Below are positions 5,829-10,485 of a DNA stretch of 10,485 nt, piece after piece. Each line of letters opens with the position of its first letter. Position 1 is the first letter of the stretch. Below the pieces are notes generated by a model. That model searched no databases, was not told the origin of the DNA, and saw only the letters and a list, made by a program, of their open reading frames with translations. Source of the stretch: DASPOF01 sp035626155 (GTDB lineage: Bacteria > Desulfobacterota > Binatia > Binatales > Binataceae); NCBI GenBank assembly GCA_035626155.1, contig DASPOF010000160.1, positions 1 to 10,485 on the forward strand. The letters run 5' to 3'. The position numbers and the translations under genes are program-made.

Positions 5829-7631
5829 ATGGACGATAAGGACGGACCGGAATCGGCGGCGCAATCGAACGCGATGAGCGGGGCGCGCCGATTGGCCGAG
5901 GCCTGGCGGGCGTACCTGACCGGCGACTGCGCGATCGCAGCGGCGGGCGCCCTTATTTTCGGCGTCGCATTCGGCTGGCCGGTGCTCGCCCACCTGACGA
6001 CCACCGGCCTGCACGACGATTGGGACTTCTTCATGCTGCTCGACTGGGTGCCCTATCGCACGGTGACTCATTTTCATCAACTGCCGCTATGGAATCCATA
6101 CGAGTGTGGCGGCGTTCCGATGATTAGCAACCCGCAGTCGCGCGTTCTGACTCCGTTTTTCCTGATCCATCTGGCGTTTGGTCCGGCTGCTGGAATCCAC
6201 CTGGAAATCGCACTTCACTTTGCGCTGGTGTGGGCGGGTGGATATTTCCTTGCGCGGACGCTCAAGCTCGGCCGGCTCGCCGCCGCGGCCGCTGCAACGG
6301 TATTTCCCGCCAGCTCGTGGTTTTCGCTCCATTTGGCGGAGGGTCATACCTGGGCGTTGGGGTTTGCATACGCTCCATGGTTTCTCGCGTTCCTTTTGCA
6401 AGCGGCCGATCGAAAACGAATTGGATGGGCAGTGATGGCGGGCGGCGCTATTGCCATGGCGTTCCTCGAAGGCAGCGCGCACCCCGTGATCTATCCGGTG
6501 ATGCTCGCGCTGCCGGTGCTCGCGGCGCTCGCGGTCATTGAGAGGAGCTGGTGGCCGCTGGGCGTACTGGCTATCGCGGGCATATTCGGACTGGGATTTG
6601 CGGCGCCGAAGCTGCTCGGCGCGATTCATGTTCTATCGTCCTATCCGAGACCGATCGAATATCGCATTGATTCAGAGTTCAGCGGTCTACCAGTGATCCT
6701 GTTGTCGCCGAGGCAATACATCAACCACGTCTGGATCAACCACTGGCCCTTCTGGGAGTCAGGCGCGTACATCGGGGCGTTCGCGATCCCGGCGCTGGCA
6801 GGATTGCTCGCGGGCCGCCGGGCGATCCCGTGGGTGCTTGCCGGGATTTTCATGTTGCTTCTCTACGCCGGCGACCACGGGGGAAGCCTGTGGCCATGGA
6901 CCCTGCTTCATCACCTTCCCGTGTTCGCCTCCGCGCGAAACCCGTCGCGGGCGATTATCCCCTTCGTGCTGGCGGTCGCAGTGCTGGCAGGATTTGGGTT
7001 CGATTGCGCTCAGCGCTGGATGGGGAGCTGGGCCGCGGCTGCGCTTGCAATCTTTATAGTGGCTGGCGCTGGGAACTGTCTAATGATAGATCTTCCCATT
7101 CTCGCACAGGCGCTTGCGAGGCCCCTGGTCAACCGCGACGCAGCATCAACCTTTATTCAGTCGTATCGTCCGAGTTATGGGCCGTTTACCCACGGAATGG
7201 AGCTTTGGGATGCGCTGCAAGGGCGCGGATCGGCCAATTGCTATGAGTACGCGTCCTTTTCCACTGCAGTGCTGGGCGCCAACCAGCTTGGCTATCGCGG
7301 TGAACAGTACGTCTTCGGCGCGGGCTCGGTGGAACTCGAGAAGTGGACCCCGAACAAGCTGAGGTACCGGGTGGATGCTGGCACCCCGGCTTTCCTAGTG
7401 ATCAACCAGAATTACGATCCGTCGTGGACGCTCGCGAAGGGGAGGGGAGTGGTGTTTTGGGAAGGCGGTCTTCTCGGCGTGCAAGTACCATCGGGCCGGC
7501 AAGAGATCGAATTGGCATATCGGGACCGGGAGTTTGTCTGGGGAGTAGTGATTTTTCTGGGGACAGTGGCGGCGGCCGCTTTGGTCTTGTTTTTCGAGCC
7601 GCGCAAGCATGCGCTTGATAGCGGGCGATAA
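5829..7631 (+). CDS. YfhO-like/GT-C-type polytopic membrane glycosyltransferase, array copy 2
   Basis: A 600-residue paralogue, exactly as long as copy 1. Hand alignment gives 139 differences in 600 positions (about 77% identity) and no gap. All key elements are kept: DDWD at 63-66, WNPYECGGVP at 88-97, the twenty residues 371-390 identical in all copies, CYEY at 471-474 and YDPSW at 529-533. It differs most from copy 1 at 271-300 and 421-460. The start lies 30 nt after the copy 1 stop, so the genes are almost certainly one transcript; the ribosome site is an A/G-rich AGAAGAA immediately before the ATG, weaker than that of copy 3. The stop is TAA. The function is inferred as for copy 1: membrane-embedded sugar transfer on the outer face. 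A paralogue with changed donor or acceptor is likely, but an inactive or scaffold role is not excluded. Confidence 0.8.
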   Translation: MDDKDGPESAAQSNAMSGARRLAEAWRAYLTGDCAIAAAGALIFGVAFGWPVLAHLTTTGLHDDWDFFMLLDWVPYRTVTHFHQLPLWNPYECGGVPMISNPQSRVLTPFFLIHLAFGPAAGIHLEIALHFALVWAGGYFLARTLKLGRLAAAAAATVFPASSWFSLHLAEGHTWALGFAYAPWFLAFLLQAADRKRIGWAVMAGGAIAMAFLEGSAHPVIYPVMLALPVLAALAVIERSWWPLGVLAIAGIFGLGFAAPKLLGAIHVLSSYPRPIEYRIDSEFSGLPVILLSPRQYINHVWINHWPFWESGAYIGAFAIPALAGLLAGRRAIPWVLAGIFMLLLYAGDHGGSLWPWTLLHHLPVFASARNPSRAIIPFVLAVAVLAGFGFDCAQRWMGSWAAAALAIFIVAGAGNCLMIDLPILAQALARPLVNRDAASTFIQSYRPSYGPFTHGMELWDALQGRGSANCYEYASFSTAVLGANQLGYRGEQYVFGAGSVELEKWTPNKLRYRVDAGTPAFLVINQNYDPSWTLAKGRGVVFWEGGLLGVQVPSGRQEIELAYRDREFVWGVVIFLGTVAAAALVLFFEPRKHALDSGR

Positions 7632-7660
7632 GCGGACGGATCGGGCCGCCAAGAGGGGCA

Positions 7661-9481
7661 ATGGACGATAGAAGCGGACCGGAATCAACGGCGCAGTCGG
7701 ACGCGATGAGCGGAGCGCGCCGGTTGGCCGGCGTCTTGCGCGCGTACTTGAGCACCGACTGCGCAATTGCCGTGGCGGGCGCGCTGGGTTTCGGCCTCGC
7801 GTTCGGCTGGCCCGTGCTCATTCATCCGACGAGGGCCGGGCTGCTCGACGATTGGGACTTCTTCATGCTTCTCCACTGGGTGCCGTATTACACGGTGACG
7901 CATTTTCACCAACTGCCCCTATGGAATCCATACGAGTGCGGCGGCGTTCCGATGATTGGCAATCCTCAGTCGCGGGTTTTGACGCCGTTCTTCCTGATTC
8001 ACTTACTGACAGGACCGGTCGTTGGAATCCACCTGGAAATCGCGCTCCACTTCGCGCTGTCGTGGGCGGGCGGATATTTCCTTGGGCGGACCCTCAAGCA
8101 GAGCCGGATCGCCGCGGCGGGGGCCGCCACGGTTTTTCCCGCCAGTTCGTGGTTCTCGCTGCACCTCGCGGAGGGTCATGCGGTCTTCCTGGGATTTGCG
8201 TACGCACCCTGGTTTCTTGCGCTCCTTCTGATGGCGGCGGATCGAAAGCGAATCGGATGGGCGGTGATGGCGGGATGCGCACTGGCGCTGGCATTTTTGG
8301 AGGGCAGCCGCGAGCCGGTGGTTTATCCGGCAATGATCGCATTGGTGGTATTCACAACACTGGCGATTCTCAACAAGACCTGGTGGCCAATCATCGCACT
8401 GGCTATTGCCGGAATATTCACATTTGGATTCGGGGCGCCGAAGCTGCTTAGTACAATCCACGTTCTATCCGTTTACCCGAGACCGATTCATCGTGCGGTC
8501 GCCTCCGAATTTGGAAATCTGCCGGCGCTCCTCCTCTCGCCGACGCAGTACCTGTACGGTCCTCCGATCAATGGCTGGGACTTCTGGGAATCAGGTGCGT
8601 ATATCGGGCTGTTCGCAATTCCGGCGGTGGCAGGCATGTTCGTGGGCCGCCGGGCGATTCCGTGGATAATCGCGGGGATTTTCATGTTGGCGGTTTACGG
8701 CGGGGACCATGGGGGAAGACTGTGGCCGTGGACCTTGCTGCATCACGTTCCGCCATTCACCTCCGCAAGTAATCCATCGCGGGCGATTATCCCGTTCGTC
8801 CTTGCGGTCGCAGTGCTGGCGGGATTCGGATTCGACCTGGCTCGCCGACGGCTGGGGAAGTGGGCGGCCCCTGTGCTTGGAGCTTTCATAGCGGTTGCCA
8901 CGGTGAACTGCCTGATGGTGGACTATCCCATATTGAAGCAGGCGCTCAGAAGGCCGATAGGGATTGGCGATGCAAGGCCGACTTTCGTCCAGGTCTACCG
9001 GCCGCATGGCGGCCGCGTCAGCCATGGATTGGAATTGTGGGATGCGATACATGGGCGCGGCTCGACCTATTGTTATGAGTATACCCATTTTCCTACCGCA
9101 GTTCGCGGCGCCAACCAGCTTGGCTATCGCGGTGAACAGTATATGTTGGGAAGCGGCTCGGTCGAACTCGAGGAGTGGACGCCGAACAAGCTGTGGTTTC
9201 GGGTCGACGCCGGCAGCCCGGCCTACTTAGTGATTGACCAGAATTACGATCCGTCGTGGACGCTCGCGAAGGGGACGGGAGTGGTGTTTTGGGAAAGCAA
9301 TCTTCTCGGAGTGCAGTTGCCGCCGGGCCGTCAGGAGATCGAGTTGGTATATCGTGACCGCCAGTTCATCCGGGGAGTGGTTATTGTCCTGATGACTCTG
9401 GCGGCGGCGATTGCGATTTGGCGATTCGAACCGAAATGGGGGTCGCGCCCGACGGGCGAGCCGGAGGCCCGGCTCGATTGA
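7661..9481 (+). CDS. YfhO-like/GT-C-type polytopic membrane glycosyltransferase, array copy 3
   Basis: A 606-residue paralogue, the most divergent of the three: about 159 differences from copy 2 over the first 590 residues (about 73% identity), still with no gap. The acidic loop (DDWD 63-66), ECGG (92-95), CYEY (471-474) and YDPSW (529-533) are all intact, so it should be active if the others are. Distinctive changes are Cys393 to Leu, Arg-rich residues at 395-400, a different TM segment at 231-240, and a polar tail WGSRPTGEPEARLD replacing the basic tails of the other copies. It has the best ribosome site of the array (GAGGGG about 3 nt before the ATG) and starts 29 nt after copy 2. It ends 7 bp before the convergent lipoprotein gene, leaving no room for a dedicated terminator. 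Confidence 0.8.
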   Translation: MDDRSGPESTAQSDAMSGARRLAGVLRAYLSTDCAIAVAGALGFGLAFGWPVLIHPTRAGLLDDWDFFMLLHWVPYYTVTHFHQLPLWNPYECGGVPMIGNPQSRVLTPFFLIHLLTGPVVGIHLEIALHFALSWAGGYFLGRTLKQSRIAAAGAATVFPASSWFSLHLAEGHAVFLGFAYAPWFLALLLMAADRKRIGWAVMAGCALALAFLEGSREPVVYPAMIALVVFTTLAILNKTWWPIIALAIAGIFTFGFGAPKLLSTIHVLSVYPRPIHRAVASEFGNLPALLLSPTQYLYGPPINGWDFWESGAYIGLFAIPAVAGMFVGRRAIPWIIAGIFMLAVYGGDHGGRLWPWTLLHHVPPFTSASNPSRAIIPFVLAVAVLAGFGFDLARRRLGKWAAPVLGAFIAVATVNCLMVDYPILKQALRRPIGIGDARPTFVQVYRPHGGRVSHGLELWDAIHGRGSTYCYEYTHFPTAVRGANQLGYRGEQYMLGSGSVELEEWTPNKLWFRVDAGSPAYLVIDQNYDPSWTLAKGTGVVFWESNLLGVQLPPGRQEIELVYRDRQFIRGVVIVLMTLAAAIAIWRFEPKWGSRPTGEPEARLD

Positions 9482-9488
9482 GATTTTG

Positions 9489-9932
9489 CTAGCGGCGACC
9501 GCTCCCGCCCCCGGCTCCGTGCGACCCTCCACCGCCGCCCGGCCCTCCGCCGTGTGGGCCACCACCGCCCGATCCCCCGCCGCCCGAGCCACCATCGCCT
9601 GAGCCGCCAACGCCCGGTCCGCGACCGCCCGATCCTCCTCCGCCGCCTCCTCCACCGGTTGGTGGCACACCTATGCCTGGAAAGCCGCCTCCGCCGTAAA
9701 AGTAATAGGGATAGGGTGGAGCATACCAGTAGGGCGCGTACCAATACGGGAGGTACCCGCCATAGGCGTAAGCGTCACTGTTCTCGTAGCCTTGCGCCTC
9801 GTACTCCTCCAGGGTCCCCACAGGCGGCGGCGACGAATTGAAGCACGCTTGCACGGCAAGCGCGAGTGCGATCGACGCTGCGGCGCTGAGAATCGCGCGG
9901 GAAAGTTTTGCCGGGATGATGGGAGATCGCAT
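9489..9932 (-). CDS. Putative Tyr/Gly-rich lipoprotein
   Basis: A 147-residue protein of unrecognised family. Residues 1-29 look like a secretion signal (basic residues, then SAAASIALALAVQA) followed by Cys30; VQAC is a near-consensus lipobox with an unusual Gln at -2, so lipid attachment is likely but not certain. The mature part has three zones: a short acidic linker (38-50), an aromatic zone with 13 Tyr between residues 44 and 79 including a doubled YWYAP, and a tail in which 38 of residues 93-147 are Gly, interspersed with Ser. It should be exported and probably disordered. Its gene converges with the third array copy, 7 bp away, and has only a weak ribosome site (AGGT). An artefact of a GC-rich antisense strand is unlikely because signal, Cys and aromatic zone come in a sensible order. 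Confidence 0.7.
   Translation of the reverse strand: MRSPIIPAKLSRAILSAAASIALALAVQACFNSSPPPVGTLEEYEAQGYENSDAYAYGGYLPYWYAPYWYAPPYPYYFYGGGGFPGIGVPPTGGGGGGGGSGGRGPGVGGSGDGGSGGGGSGGGGPHGGGPGGGGGSHGAGGGSGRR
9500..9662 (-). repeat. Low-complexity Gly/Ser codon repeat
   Basis: Imperfect short repeats built from GGN and TCN/AGC codons encode the Gly-rich tail of the lipoprotein (GGSG, GGGG and PHGGG-like units). Repetition is at the level of codons and not of a fixed DNA unit, so copy number could vary by slippage between strains. Confidence 0.8.
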
Positions 9933-10036
9933 AGCCGCTTTACCTGAAGCTATGCCGAGTCGCGTGCGCCGACAAGCACCCCGCTGGCTCGCGGGTAAGC
10001 ACTCCGATTGCGCCGCAATGGCGCGCCCGCGCTTGG

Positions 10037-10485
10037 CTACTCGTACTCCGCCAGAACCATCGCGAGCAGATCCACGGAGCCGATCTCAGACCGCAGAGTC
10101 CCGTCACTGTCGAGTGCGAACTTAAGTGCGGATTCCTCGGGGACCATCCGAAGACTCCGGAACCGCTTGCCGTAAGGAGGGCGAAGCGAGAAGCGCACGC
10201 GTACCGGCACAGGCGGAAGCTCGGCCTGGTAGTTGAGAAAGCTCGCCATCAGCCGATTTTTCTCGCGTTGATCGAAAACTGACATCCACAGCGCCGGGTG
10301 CGCCTCGGCAGTGTATGCATACTCGCCATCGAGCAGCATTCGCACCAGAGCGACGAACAGCTTTGCCTGCGCATCCGAATCGTGAGTCTCGATTGCGGCG
10401 GCCGAGTAAACCGCGCGGCCCGCGCCATACTCATTGAGCACCACCATCGGGTGGTCGAGGTCCTCCCAGGGCGGCGATGAATGGA
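10037..10485 (-). CDS. C-terminal part of a carbohydrate-active-like protein (beta-galactosidase trimerisation/GATase-like end)
   Basis: The frame is open from the right edge to a TAG at 10039-10037, giving 148 residues of a longer protein whose start lies outside the window. It begins HSSPPWEDLDHPMVVLNEYG. The DHPxVVLNEYGAGRAVYSA stretch followed by a helix with LFVALVRMLLDG matches the last strand and helix of class-I GATase-like folds used as the beta-galactosidase trimerisation domain. The final part (VRVRFSLRPP...RSLRMVPEE...VDLLAMVLAEYE) resembles the small all-beta C-terminal domain found after it. A carbohydrate-related role, perhaps a family 42-like glycoside hydrolase relative, is therefore suggested but not shown, because no catalytic domain is visible. 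It lies upstream of the lipoprotein gene on the same strand with a 104 bp gap. Confidence 0.6.
   Translation of the reverse strand, partial: HSSPPWEDLDHPMVVLNEYGAGRAVYSAAAIETHDSDAQAKLFVALVRMLLDGEYAYTAEAHPALWMSVFDQREKNRLMASFLNYQAELPPVPVRVRFSLRPPYGKRFRSLRMVPEESALKFALDSDGTLRSEIGSVDLLAMVLAEYE

Larger units (their letters stand above)
3966..9436 (+). repeat. Three-unit tandem duplication, period about 1,833 bp
   Basis: Starts of the three copies are 1,833 and 1,832 bp apart. Each unit is a short leader beginning GCGGA directly after a stop triplet, followed by the gene. DNA similarity is strong across the coding part (for example the segment coding for HFHQLPLWNPYECGG) and modest in the leaders. 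Similarity ends near residue 592 of copy 3, where its tail diverges. The pattern is that of in-place tandem duplication by unequal crossing over, not transposition: no terminal inverted repeats or transposase gene are present. Confidence 0.9.

Noticed and set aside
10007..10019. Small inverted repeat ATTGC-GCC-GCAAT between the lipoprotein gene and the upstream partial gene.
   Set aside because: Five base pairs and no T-tract on the minus strand; too weak for a terminator.
1..10485. Frequent CGATCG/GCGATCGC-like words across the window, considered as a possible interspersed repeat or uptake signal.
   Set aside because: They occur mostly inside coding codons, without a longer conserved flank, and probably reflect composition.

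Overview
The window is GC-rich bacterial DNA with tightly packed genes, many of them preceded by Shine-Dalgarno-like sequences. The enzymes present (SDR, alpha/beta hydrolase, fumarylacetoacetate-hydrolase fold, and a gene start resembling LLM flavin/F420 oxidoreductases) plus an encoded selenocysteine tRNA suggest a metabolically versatile, Sec-decoding environmental bacterium. A deltaproteobacterial, Binatota-like or similar uncultivated lineage would fit, but nothing here fixes the taxonomy.

Layout. (1) Positions 1-1433, minus strand: a probable operon reading from right to left, CBS-pair protein (GTG start at 1433), then an SDR oxidoreductase, then the first 11 codons of a gene that leaves the left edge. 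A sigma70-like promoter lies at 1470-1498. (2) Positions 1628-1723, plus strand: a complete tRNA-Sec (selC) with UCA anticodon, 8+5 bp acceptor/T stack, 6 bp D stem and long variable arm. It is the best-defined non-protein feature of the window. (3) Positions 2002-3686: an alpha/beta hydrolase on plus, convergent with an FAH-family hydrolase/isomerase on minus, with a run of ten C between them. (4) Positions 3996-9481, plus strand: three tandem paralogous genes of 600, 600 and 606 codons for polytopic membrane proteins that look like YfhO/GT-C-type glycosyltransferases. They are 29-30 bp apart and align without a single gap over about 590 residues. (5) Positions 9489-10485, minus strand: a small Tyr- and Gly-rich putative lipoprotein, and the C-terminal part of a protein resembling the GATase-like/beta-galactosidase-trimerisation end of carbohydrate-active proteins.

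Reading it together: the left half looks like catabolic or detoxifying small-molecule metabolism. The right half looks like cell-surface glycan or lipid-linked sugar work, with a membrane glycosyltransferase family amplified in place. The strongest points for follow-up are the selC gene, the gap-free triplication with divergence concentrated in the same extracytoplasmic segments of each copy, and the low-complexity lipoprotein placed tail-to-tail with the array. No CRISPR array, insertion sequence, phage gene or rRNA was seen.
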